From Bacillus sp. AFS098217 (GTDB taxonomy: Bacteria; Bacillota; Bacilli; Bacillales; Bacillaceae_G), in NCBI RefSeq assembly GCF_002551815.1, contig NZ_NVPR01000032.1:239363-295512 (forward strand): DNA of 56,150 nt, in the 5' to 3' direction. This document shows, piece by piece, positions 49,839-56,150 of the stretch. The stretch's first letter is position 1. Each line of letters opens with the position of its first letter. Made by a program: the position numbers and the translations under genes. The notes below the pieces were generated by a model that worked only from the letters and a program-made list of their open reading frames with translations, had not been told where the DNA came from and did no database searches.

Positions 49839-50918
49839 ATGAAAAAAATAATGGTTGTCGGTGCTTCGGGAGTTCTTGGTAAATTAGTTTGTACAGAACT
49901 ACTTCGTATATTTAATAATCAAGTTAAATTAACAGTTACTGACTATAAAGCTGATAGAGGAATGAGATTAGCAAAGTCATTTGATCAGGAAGTGATGTTT
50001 CAATATTTAGATGTAACTAATGAAGAAAATACAAAGAAAATACTTAAAAATATTGACATTGTAATAGTTATTTTAAAACAACAAAACCCATATATTCAAA
50101 AAGCTTGTGTAAATAACGATATTCTATGTATCGATGTTACACCATTTACGGACTTTGTAAAAAAAATAGAAATATTGCATCAAGACACTGAAAAAAATGA
50201 AGTAGGGTCAATCGTAATGTCTGGATTCTTTCCAGGATTATCTGGATTGATGGTTAAAAAAGCAGTCTCAAATTTTCATGAAATAACAGAGGTGAATGTA
50301 GGGCTACTACAAAATACTAATGCAAAAGCTGGAATATCAGGAATTTTAGACATGTTAAAAATAATTTCTCAACGTGTCGATTATTATGAAGACCGCCATT
50401 CAACTAACTTATCAGGATTTTCCAAAAAAAGAAGAATGTATTTCTTTGAACCAAATGATAATCGGGAAGTAAGACTAATTGACCATGCTGAAAAACAATT
50501 CCTACAAAAAGCACTACATATTAAAAATATAAACTATTGGACTTCTTGGAATAGTGTTTTCTTTAACAAACAAATCTCTTTCCTTAAAAAATTTGGATTA
50601 ATTGATGTTATCCTTAAGCTTAATAATAACAAGTTTCTTTCAAAAATTGTTAAACATAACCCCAATAAAAATGAAGATGCGTTTCTTACAGTAGAAGTAA
50701 CAGGGGTTATTGATGATACAAAGTGTAAAAAAACTTTATCCTTATCCACCTTTTCTGATTATCATTTAACGGCTATGGTTACAGCTGCCTTGGCCAAGAT
50801 AGCAGTTAATAAAAAGATAACAGGTGTAGTTTTTCCTTCTGAACTAACGAGTGTAGATGAAATACTTTCTGAAATAAATTGTAAAGATGTAACTTTTAAA
50901 GAATTTTTTCAAAAATAA
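49839..50918 (+). CDS. Saccharopine dehydrogenase-like NAD(P)-binding protein
   Basis: This 359-residue protein has an N-terminal Rossmann fold, with GASGVLG at residues 8-14 and an acidic residue after beta-2 in VTDYKAD, and the general layout of saccharopine dehydrogenase-like reductases (YLDVTNEEN, then SGFFPGLSG). Family members include lysine-pathway enzymes and uncharacterised oxidoreductases; the substrate cannot be inferred. It is visibly more AT-rich than neighbouring core genes, and has its own strong ribosome-binding site, so it looks acquired. It lies in the bcr1-bounded segment. The length is typical for single-domain members. Confidence 0.75.
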   Translation: MKKIMVVGASGVLGKLVCTELLRIFNNQVKLTVTDYKADRGMRLAKSFDQEVMFQYLDVTNEENTKKILKNIDIVIVILKQQNPYIQKACVNNDILCIDVTPFTDFVKKIEILHQDTEKNEVGSIVMSGFFPGLSGLMVKKAVSNFHEITEVNVGLLQNTNAKAGISGILDMLKIISQRVDYYEDRHSTNLSGFSKKRRMYFFEPNDNREVRLIDHAEKQFLQKALHIKNINYWTSWNSVFFNKQISFLKKFGLIDVILKLNNNKFLSKIVKHNPNKNEDAFLTVEVTGVIDDTKCKKTLSLSTFSDYHLTAMVTAALAKIAVNKKITGVVFPSELTSVDEILSEINCKDVTFKEFFQK

Positions 50919-50953
50919 AGTATTTATAGCTTAGTGGTTCTTCTTAATTCCCC

Positions 50954-51006
50954 TTTGTTCTTGGACAACCTTATGATATAAATTATGGTATTAGTTCAAG
51001 AACAAA
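50954..51006. promoter_or_regulatory. 10-bp inverted repeat downstream of the saccharopine-dehydrogenase-like gene
   Basis: Perfect arms TTTGTTCTTG (50954-50963) and CAAGAACAAA (50997-51006) are separated by 33 bases. The distance suggests a stem-loop with a large loop or a bipartite operator. Confidence 0.35.
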
Positions 51007-51026
51007 AAATAAACACGCTAAACAAC

Positions 51027-51053
51027 GCTTGGAGATGTATCTAAGCATTTTTA
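51027..51053 (+). terminator. Weak terminator after the saccharopine-dehydrogenase-like gene
   Basis: A 6-bp stem, GCTTGG with CTAAGC (one G-U), is followed by ATTTTTAT. Confidence 0.5.
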
Positions 51054-51171
51054 TGTGCTAAATTTATTGCTAATTGTATCGTTTTTTGGTACGAAAATTT
51101 TACTGTGAATTTAAATTTTCTCCACGTTATCGGAACTACTTATCCTAATACAAAGCCTTTTTTATTTCTTT

Positions 51172-51333
51172 TTTATCCCCCTATTTGCGGGTAGTAAGAC
51201 TCCCACCTCAAAATTCGGCGAAAGCAAAAAAGTTAGGTGGGAGATAAACTGCCCGTAAAAGTCCGATTGGTGGGAGATAATAACCACCAATGTGGGATGA
51301 AGAAAACCCCCACTGATTAAAGTTTCACTTTAT
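51172..51333 (+). repeat. bcr1 repeat element, copy 2
   Basis: The 162-bp element runs from TTTAT (51172-51176) to TTTAT (51329-51333), matching copy 1 in reverse orientation, with CCCGTAAAAGTCCGATTGGTG and CGGCGAAAG conserved. Its right end overlaps the 3' end of the lipoprotein gene, whose final codons and TGA stop are bcr1 sequence. Confidence 0.92.
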
Positions 51334-51798
51334 CGTACGAACCTCTTCAATTTTCCAATGTTCCTCTTCTTTTCCAAGTGCATACTGCACTTTTTTCTGA
51401 AGAGATTTTCCACTATCCATTTCTTTTTCTTCTGTTTCCGCAATAACAAAATTACCTTTCGTATCTTTAATCTGAACATGCTCTAACTCAATTTTTTTAT
51501 TTCCTCTTTGAAATGCTGCTTCTTTTTGTGTCCGTAAATCTTCAGCACCAACAATTTTGGTTGAAAACAACGCCATATGTTGATCGAGGTTTTTGTCATT
51601 CGTTGTTTGAACAAATGCCTCAATTACATTTCGAACTTCTTTTTCATCTTCTGGTGTTATATGTAGTTTCACTTCTTTTTTCACTGTGATGTCTTTCTTC
51701 TCTACCTCTTTTTTCTGTGTTTCCTGCTGAGATTGACATCCCATTAACAATAATCCAGCTGCAATAACAATCCCTAATTTCTTAATGAATCTTCGCAT
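51325..51798 (-). CDS. Lipoprotein of unknown function
   Basis: This 157-residue protein has a type II signal peptide: basic N terminus, hydrophobic core and lipobox LLMGC with the modified cysteine at 21. The mature part has a charged linker and then what looks like an NTF2/SnoaL-like domain (KEVRNVIEAFVQTTNDKNLDQ and later beta strands). This is a common form in Bacillus lipoproteins. The stop codon TGA and the last two codons come from the bcr1 end, so the original C terminus may have been different. It follows the alkaline phosphatase region and is likely not in one operon with it, given the terminator between them. Confidence 0.8.
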   Translation of the reverse strand: MRRFIKKLGIVIAAGLLLMGCQSQQETQKKEVEKKDITVKKEVKLHITPEDEKEVRNVIEAFVQTTNDKNLDQHMALFSTKIVGAEDLRTQKEAAFQRGNKKIELEHVQIKDTKGNFVIAETEEKEMDSGKSLQKKVQYALGKEEEHWKIEEVRTIK

Positions 51799-51813
51799 CC
51801 TATTTCCTCCCCC

Positions 51814-51853
51814 AAAAATAAAAAGCGAGGCAAACTGCCCCGCTTTTTATTTC
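51814..51853 (-). terminator. Terminator after alkaline phosphatase
   Basis: The 12-bp arms AAATAAAAAGCG and CGCTTTTTATTT are extended by GGC/GCC and lie 5 bp after the phosphatase stop; A/T runs flank both sides. Confidence 0.9.
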
Positions 51854-51857
51854 GCAA

Positions 51858-53243
51858 TTAGCGTCTACCTTTATTCGGGTCACCACCGCCAACAATATCG
51901 AAAACACGTTTTGCTATATTTGTATTTTCTTGAACACCAGAGAATAAGTATTTACCTGGTCCAAATGCATATACGTTTACATCTTCACCAGTATGTCCAC
52001 CTGTTGTCCAACCTGTAACTGATCGCTTATTAAAGATATCTTCAATTGCATTATCAATTTTCGTTACATCTTTTGATGGAGCAATATCATTAACAGCTTT
52101 AATTTCTTCTGGCGTTAATTCTAAATCAATATATTTTTTCAATGTTTCTTCTACATTTGCACCTTTTACAATTTCATTTGCCATAAAGTCTGGTGTGCGT
52201 TTTGCAGCTTTAATTGCATCTACTTTAAAGTTATATTCACCGTTCGCACCTAGAGAGAAACCACCTGTAGAATGGTCAGCAGTTGCAACGACTAATGTAT
52301 GCTTATCCTTTTTCGCAAATTCGATTGCTGCTTTAAACGCTCTTTCGAAGTCTTCCATCTCACTCATCGCTGCCACTACATCATTATCATGACCAGCCCA
52401 GTCAATTTGGCTACCTTCGACCATTAAGAAGAATCCCTTATTATTTTTATTCAAGCGATTAATGGCTGCATTTGTCATTTCTTCTAATGAAGGTGTTTGA
52501 TCATTACGATCAATCATTTTATCTAAACCACCTGGTGCAAATAAACCAAGAATTTGATCATTTTTATCGTTTAATAATTGCTGACGATCCGTTACATAAC
52601 TATAGCCAGCTTTCTTAAATTCTTCTGTAAGATTGCGATCCTTTCTTACGAAGTTATTCACACCGCCGCCAAGCATAACATCTATTTTATGCTTACCTTT
52701 AATTTTTTCATCAAAGTAATCATTCGCAATTGCATCCATATTTTTACGACTAATATCATGTGCACCAAAGGCAGCTGGTGTTGCATGTGTAATTTCAGAA
52801 GTTGCAACTAGCCCTGTTGATTTCCCTTGTTCTTTCGCTTGCTCAAGTACCGTTTTTACTTCTGTTTTATCATTATCAACTGCAATTGCTGCATTATATG
52901 TTTTCACACCCGCTGACATCGCTGTTGCTGCCGATGCCGAGTCCGTAATATTTTCATGTTCATCTTCTGGATATGTCTTTTGTGTTCCTACAAGATGTTT
53001 ATCAAATTCTAACGGCTCCATTTCAAATGTTTTTGGATTATCTTTCATATAACGATGAGCTGTCATATAAGAAGGCCCCATACCATCCCCAATTAATACG
53101 ATGACGTTCTTAATTTTTGCATCATTTTCTTTTCCGTCTGCCTTGATTACATCCGAACGCGTAAAGTTCCATGTTGTTACTGAAGCAATTGCTAAAGATG
53201 CAACAGCAGCAAACGGCCATGCTTTCTTTACAAACTTTTTCAC
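51858..53243 (-). CDS. Secreted alkaline phosphatase (PhoA/PhoB family)
   Basis: This 461-residue enzyme hydrolyses phosphomonoesters outside the cell. A Sec signal peptide (KKFVKKAWPFAAVASLAIA) is at the N terminus. The zinc/magnesium aspartate D53 is in IGDGMGPS, the catalytic serine is S102 in TDSASAATA, and the metal-binding motifs DHSTGG and HTGEDV follow. It resembles B. subtilis PhoA/PhoB, and which one it corresponds to is not determined. A Pho box lies upstream, so phosphate-starvation control by PhoPR is expected. Confidence 0.94.
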   Translation of the reverse strand: MKKFVKKAWPFAAVASLAIASVTTWNFTRSDVIKADGKENDAKIKNVIVLIGDGMGPSYMTAHRYMKDNPKTFEMEPLEFDKHLVGTQKTYPEDEHENITDSASAATAMSAGVKTYNAAIAVDNDKTEVKTVLEQAKEQGKSTGLVATSEITHATPAAFGAHDISRKNMDAIANDYFDEKIKGKHKIDVMLGGGVNNFVRKDRNLTEEFKKAGYSYVTDRQQLLNDKNDQILGLFAPGGLDKMIDRNDQTPSLEEMTNAAINRLNKNNKGFFLMVEGSQIDWAGHDNDVVAAMSEMEDFERAFKAAIEFAKKDKHTLVVATADHSTGGFSLGANGEYNFKVDAIKAAKRTPDFMANEIVKGANVEETLKKYIDLELTPEEIKAVNDIAPSKDVTKIDNAIEDIFNKRSVTGWTTGGHTGEDVNVYAFGPGKYLFSGVQENTNIAKRVFDIVGGGDPNKGRR

Positions 53244-53297
53244 TTTTTTGTCCCCCTAATAGGTTATTAAGTTCCCTCTACTCAATTTAATGGAAAA

Positions 53298-53347
53298 CTA
53301 TTAAGGAAGAGTTAGACTTATGTAAATATTTTGTTAAGTTATGTAAA
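53298..53347 (-). promoter_or_regulatory. Pho box and probable promoter of the alkaline phosphatase
   Basis: On the minus strand three PhoP half-sites, TTTACA (53347-53342), TTAACA (53337-53332) and TTTACA (53326-53321), repeat every 10-11 bp as expected of a PhoP-binding box. TAATAG at 53303-53298 is a plausible -10 box 17 bp further. Confidence 0.8.
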
Positions 53348-53634
53348 TTATAGTTATAATTTGTATTTATTTGTCTATTGTTATGAAATATAGATTTTAC
53401 AAAACACATGTAAGTGGATTGGATTTTCTGCAAATTCACAACAAAATCTTTACATTTCCTATGATAAAATATTCTTACTATCGTTTGCTCTTTCTGTTTT
53501 CACTTCGCATGTAGCAGAAAAAAGCCCTGACCGCTTCTATGCATGGCCAGATGCTCTCTCCCATCTAAAAAGAAAAGGGGGATATGTCGGTTTTTTAATT
53601 GATGTATATATAATTAGAAATGTGGTGATTCTCT
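53348..53634. other. Divergent region between the phosphatase and the acetyltransferase
   Basis: The region is AT-rich, without an open frame. The acetyltransferase promoter is not clear; TTTACA at about 53452-53457 could be a -35 box. Confidence 0.4.
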
Positions 53635-54474
53635 ATGCAAATACAAAAACTAAATGAATCTAGTATTCCAGATCTTCTTTCGCTTTGTGAGGCTGTTGGT
53701 TGGTTACAGCATGAATCGTTTATGAAGAAACAATTTGAAATGTACCTTTCAGTCGGAACATTATTCGGGTGTCTCCATCGCAACAAACTAATCGCTACTG
53801 GAGGAGTATTTCCTTTTGAACCCGGCTTTTCTTCCATTGGTATGTTAATCGTTCATCCTGACTTTCAGAGACAAGGAATTGGCCGCGCCTTGCTAGATCA
53901 TTGTCTGCAACTAGCCGAGGCCGCCCTTCCTACTATCCTTATTGCAACAGAAGCTGGTATACCTTTATATGAATCATATGGTTTTAAGACAATAACAAAA
54001 ATTCATCGATTCGAAAAACTTGTTACGAACTCAACTACGAATCTCTCTCATTTAAAACAAATTGAACAACATGATCTTGACTCTCTCATTGAACTGGATC
54101 AAATGGCAACAGCCGCTCATCGATCACATCTCTATTCATTATTACTATCTAGGGCCAACTTCTCTCTTAAATTAGAAAAAGACCATAAAATAGAAGCCTT
54201 TGCATTATGTACACAAAAAGGGGATGTATTATGCGTTACCCCCATGATCGCCAAACAGGAGGAAGATGCTATACGGTTATTACAAATGATTTGTAACGCT
54301 TGGAATGGAGCAATCCGTATTGATGTTCCACATTCACAATTTACATTTCGTAAATACCTTCAAGCAGAAAATTTCCAAGAAACACTACTTTCACCTCTTA
54401 TGATAAAAAATGGAAAACACCTCTCTGGAAATCGCGATATGCTATTTGCTATGATAGATGCAGCGTTATGTTAG
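53635..54474 (+). CDS. GNAT family N-acetyltransferase (two-domain)
   Basis: This 279-residue protein has an N-terminal GNAT domain with the acetyl-CoA-binding motif QRQGIG (78-83) preceded by MLIVHPDF, and a second, C-terminal acetyltransferase-like domain (about 145-279) resembling the YitH/HolE-type family. The substrate is unknown. It ends 15 bp before the hydrolase lipoprotein gene, so the two probably form an operon. No ribosome-binding site as strong as its neighbours' was seen. Confidence 0.85.
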   Translation: MQIQKLNESSIPDLLSLCEAVGWLQHESFMKKQFEMYLSVGTLFGCLHRNKLIATGGVFPFEPGFSSIGMLIVHPDFQRQGIGRALLDHCLQLAEAALPTILIATEAGIPLYESYGFKTITKIHRFEKLVTNSTTNLSHLKQIEQHDLDSLIELDQMATAAHRSHLYSLLLSRANFSLKLEKDHKIEAFALCTQKGDVLCVTPMIAKQEEDAIRLLQMICNAWNGAIRIDVPHSQFTFRKYLQAENFQETLLSPLMIKNGKHLSGNRDMLFAMIDAALC

Positions 54475-54489
54475 AAAGGGGACACCTAT

Positions 54490-55377
54490 TTGAATCGAAT
54501 GAAATATTATATGGTGAGTTGCCTCGCTCTTACCCTATTAGCGGGATGCAGTATGGCAGAAAAGCCAGCAGAACAAGCAAAACAAGTAAAAGATACAATT
54601 GCAACCAAATTAACTACCGATGAAAAAATGGTCGAAATAGATGGACAAACTATTTATTTCAAACAAATTGGAAAAAAGAAACCACCATTACTTATGCTTC
54701 ATGGATTCGACGGATCATCTAACGGCTTTCGTGATATTTATTCCGAATTAGCAAAAGACCATACCATTATTGCTGTTGACATTTTAGGATTTGGTCGCTC
54801 GTCTAAACCAATGGATTTCCAATATACATTCCCAAATCAAGCAAACTTATATTATAAGTTAATGAAAAAACTAGGCTACGATACATTTTCAGTCCTTGGT
54901 CACTCCATGGGAGGAGAAATTTCTCTAAATTTAACATACTTATATCCCGATGCAGTGACCCATCTTATTTTAACGGATGCCACAGGGATTAGATCGTTAA
55001 CGAATAAAAAAGGCTCACCAAAGCCTCAGCTATCGAGCGATTTACATACGGTTTCTTCTATTGCAAATTATGATGAAAGCAAAGTAAAATTCAAACGGAA
55101 TGACACAGAACACTATACAAAAATGAAAAACACGCTGTGGGCCAACCGTCTTCGTATTAATGCTAATAAAATTCAAGCTCCAACTTTAATTATTTGGGGA
55201 AGACATGACGATAGTGTCCCTGTTACAGAAGGTGAATCCTATCATCAATTCTTAAAAAACAGTACTTTCCACGTTATAGAAAAAGGTTATCATGCACCAT
55301 TTCGCCAAGAACCAGAAGAATTTATGGGATATGTAAAAGAATTTTTTGAAAAGAATCCAATCCAAACAACGAAGTAA
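54490..55377 (+). CDS. Alpha/beta-hydrolase lipoprotein
   Basis: This 295-residue lipoprotein has a signal peptide and lipobox LLAGC (C20), so it is anchored outside the cell. The hydrolase fold shows the oxyanion HG at HGFDGSS (71-77), the nucleophile S139 in GHSMGG, an aspartate in WGRHDDSVP (240-241) and H268 in GYHAPF. The start is TTG, 8 bases after AAAGGGG. Such enzymes include lipases, esterases and epoxide hydrolases; a specific substrate cannot be stated. It is co-directional with the acetyltransferase. Confidence 0.88.
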   Translation: MNRMKYYMVSCLALTLLAGCSMAEKPAEQAKQVKDTIATKLTTDEKMVEIDGQTIYFKQIGKKKPPLLMLHGFDGSSNGFRDIYSELAKDHTIIAVDILGFGRSSKPMDFQYTFPNQANLYYKLMKKLGYDTFSVLGHSMGGEISLNLTYLYPDAVTHLILTDATGIRSLTNKKGSPKPQLSSDLHTVSSIANYDESKVKFKRNDTEHYTKMKNTLWANRLRINANKIQAPTLIIWGRHDDSVPVTEGESYHQFLKNSTFHVIEKGYHAPFRQEPEEFMGYVKEFFEKNPIQTTK

Positions 55378-55378
55378 C

Positions 55379-55412
55379 AAAAACGGGTATCCCATCTTTG
55401 AGATACCCGTTG
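55379..55412 (-). terminator. Terminator after doxX-like gene
   Basis: Perfect 10-bp arms AACGGGTATC (55383-55392) and GATACCCGTT (55403-55412) have TTTTTG on the minus strand. It also lies after the convergent hydrolase gene. Confidence 0.88.
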
Positions 55413-55418
55413 CATATA

Positions 55419-55919
55419 TTAAGCAGCTGGTTTTTGTCGTCTGTGCATTTTTGAACCTAGTAATTTGGGTACAATCCAGCCATCGACTCCAAGTTTTCCG
55501 GCATTCATACCAGAGACAAGAACGAACATAGATAAAATAACCATTTGTGGATTTACACCTAGAGACCCACTAAACATATAGGAAAAGTTCATTACAAGGC
55601 CAAAAAAGACAGCTGTTTTCGTTAAACAACCTACAATTAAACCTATTCCAACTAGAATCTCTCCCCACGTTACAAGTGTGTTAAATAGATCGACATTCGG
55701 GATGGCAAAGTCTTGTAAAAATGATGCCCACCAAGATTGAACAGCTGGTTGTGCTCCTTTTGATTTTTCAATAGCTCCTTGCAAATAACCTGTCGCATTA
55801 AATCCATTACCTTGGAGTTTACCGATACCAGCCATCACCCATGTATACCCAAGATAAACACGGATAACCGCTAACACAAAAGAAACTGCTTTGTTTTCTC
55901 TCAAAAATTGAATAACCAT
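55419..55919 (-). CDS. DoxX family membrane protein
   Basis: This 166-residue DoxX family protein has four predicted membrane helices (about residues 12-30, 80-100, 102-122 and 125-140) and the characteristic GxxWxxAGxGKL-like start (YLGYTWVMAGIGKLQ). DoxX proteins include CatD and MhqP, which act in thiol and quinone stress responses in Bacillus; this one may belong there, but its context gives no proof. Two direct TTAGTTAC repeats lie upstream as a possible operator. Confidence 0.85.
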   Translation of the reverse strand: MVIQFLRENKAVSFVLAVIRVYLGYTWVMAGIGKLQGNGFNATGYLQGAIEKSKGAQPAVQSWWASFLQDFAIPNVDLFNTLVTWGEILVGIGLIVGCLTKTAVFFGLVMNFSYMFSGSLGVNPQMVILSMFVLVSGMNAGKLGVDGWIVPKLLGSKMHRRQKPAA

Positions 55920-55945
55920 ATAATCCCCCTAAAACTGTAATTAAG

Positions 55946-55977
55946 TTAGTTACAGAAAATGCAATAACATTAGTTAC
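55946..55977. promoter_or_regulatory. Direct repeats upstream of doxX-like gene
   Basis: TTAGTTAC occurs at 55946-55953 and 55970-55977, with a 24-bp period, and a third relative (ATAGTTAC) lies at 56041-56048. The spacing of about two helical turns suits a regulator. No known consensus was matched. Confidence 0.4.
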
Positions 55978-56091
55978 TTATTTTATCATGTTAATTATCA
56001 ATTATGATAATCACATAGATTGTTAAAGACTAACATTTATATAGTTACTTTCATTTCCCTGCAAAAAACTTAAACACATCATAACATAATT

Positions 56092-56110
56092 GATAATGAT
56101 TTTCACTATC
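56092..56110 (+). promoter_or_regulatory. Fur box at the right edge
   Basis: The sequence GATAATGATTTTCACTATC matches the Fur consensus GATAATGATAATCATTATC at 16 of 19 positions, and TGATAAT-G-ATTTTCA matches the Bacillus 7-1-7 form with one mismatch. TATGAT at 56127-56132 could be a -10 box. The controlled gene lies beyond the window. Confidence 0.75.
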
Positions 56111-56150
56111 TTTCATAAAAAAATGATATGATAAAGAATAAAACGTACTT

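Noticed and set aside
48351-51333. Composite transposon
   Set aside because: The bounding elements are bcr1 repeats without a transposase, and no transposase gene lies between them.

Overview
The window is a stretch of core chromosome from a low-GC, endospore-forming Firmicute. Protein identities, short AT-rich intergenic regions and gene order point to the Bacillus cereus group (cereus/anthracis/thuringiensis). The main reasons are the B. subtilis-like yqe/yqf backbone, deoC placed next to mtaB, no glyQS between recO and ccpN, an intact sigK, and two copies of the bcr1 repeat known from this group. No rRNA, tRNA, CRISPR array, prophage or transposase gene was found.

Positions 1-16,000 (almost all minus strand) hold yqfO-trmK, cccA, dnaG-sigA, yqxD, ppsR, ccpN, recO-yqzL, era-cdd-dgkA-ybeY-pgpH, phoH and yqfD: replication and transcription initiation, carbon control, ribosome assembly, c-di-AMP turnover and sporulation. 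Positions 16,000-33,400 carry yqfC, yqeY-rpsU, deoC, mtaB-rsmE-prmA, the CIRCE-controlled hrcA-grpE-dnaK-dnaJ operon, hemW, a nonsense-riddled HxlR-type pseudogene, lepA, yqxA, gpr, rpsT (plus strand) and holA. Positions 33,700-45,200 carry yqzM, comEC-comEB-comEA with divergent comER, the yqeM-rsfS-yqeK-nadD-yhbY-aroE-yqeH-yqeG cluster, the sporulation checkpoint gene sda with DnaA boxes upstream, and psd.

From 45,500 to the right end the content becomes more accessory: sigK, a 496-residue YcdB/YcdC-like protein, rpmG, then about 2.7 kb bounded by two inverted bcr1 repeats. That segment holds a 23-residue membrane peptide, a SasA/RelP-type small alarmone synthetase and an AT-rich saccharopine-dehydrogenase-like gene. 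After it come a lipoprotein whose stop codon lies inside a bcr1 copy, a Pho-box-preceded alkaline phosphatase, a two-domain acetyltransferase, an alpha/beta-hydrolase lipoprotein and a DoxX protein. A good Fur box sits at the right edge.

No clearly new multi-gene system is visible. The least explained signals are non-coding: structured intergenic elements at rpsU/deoC, comEC/comEB and nadD/yhbY, two hairpins in the holA/yqzM divergent region, a 20-bp hairpin just upstream of the rsmE ribosome-binding site, and the bcr1-bounded alarmone locus. Start codons were often moved inward from the longest open frame to the site with a proper Shine-Dalgarno sequence; each case is explained in its entry.
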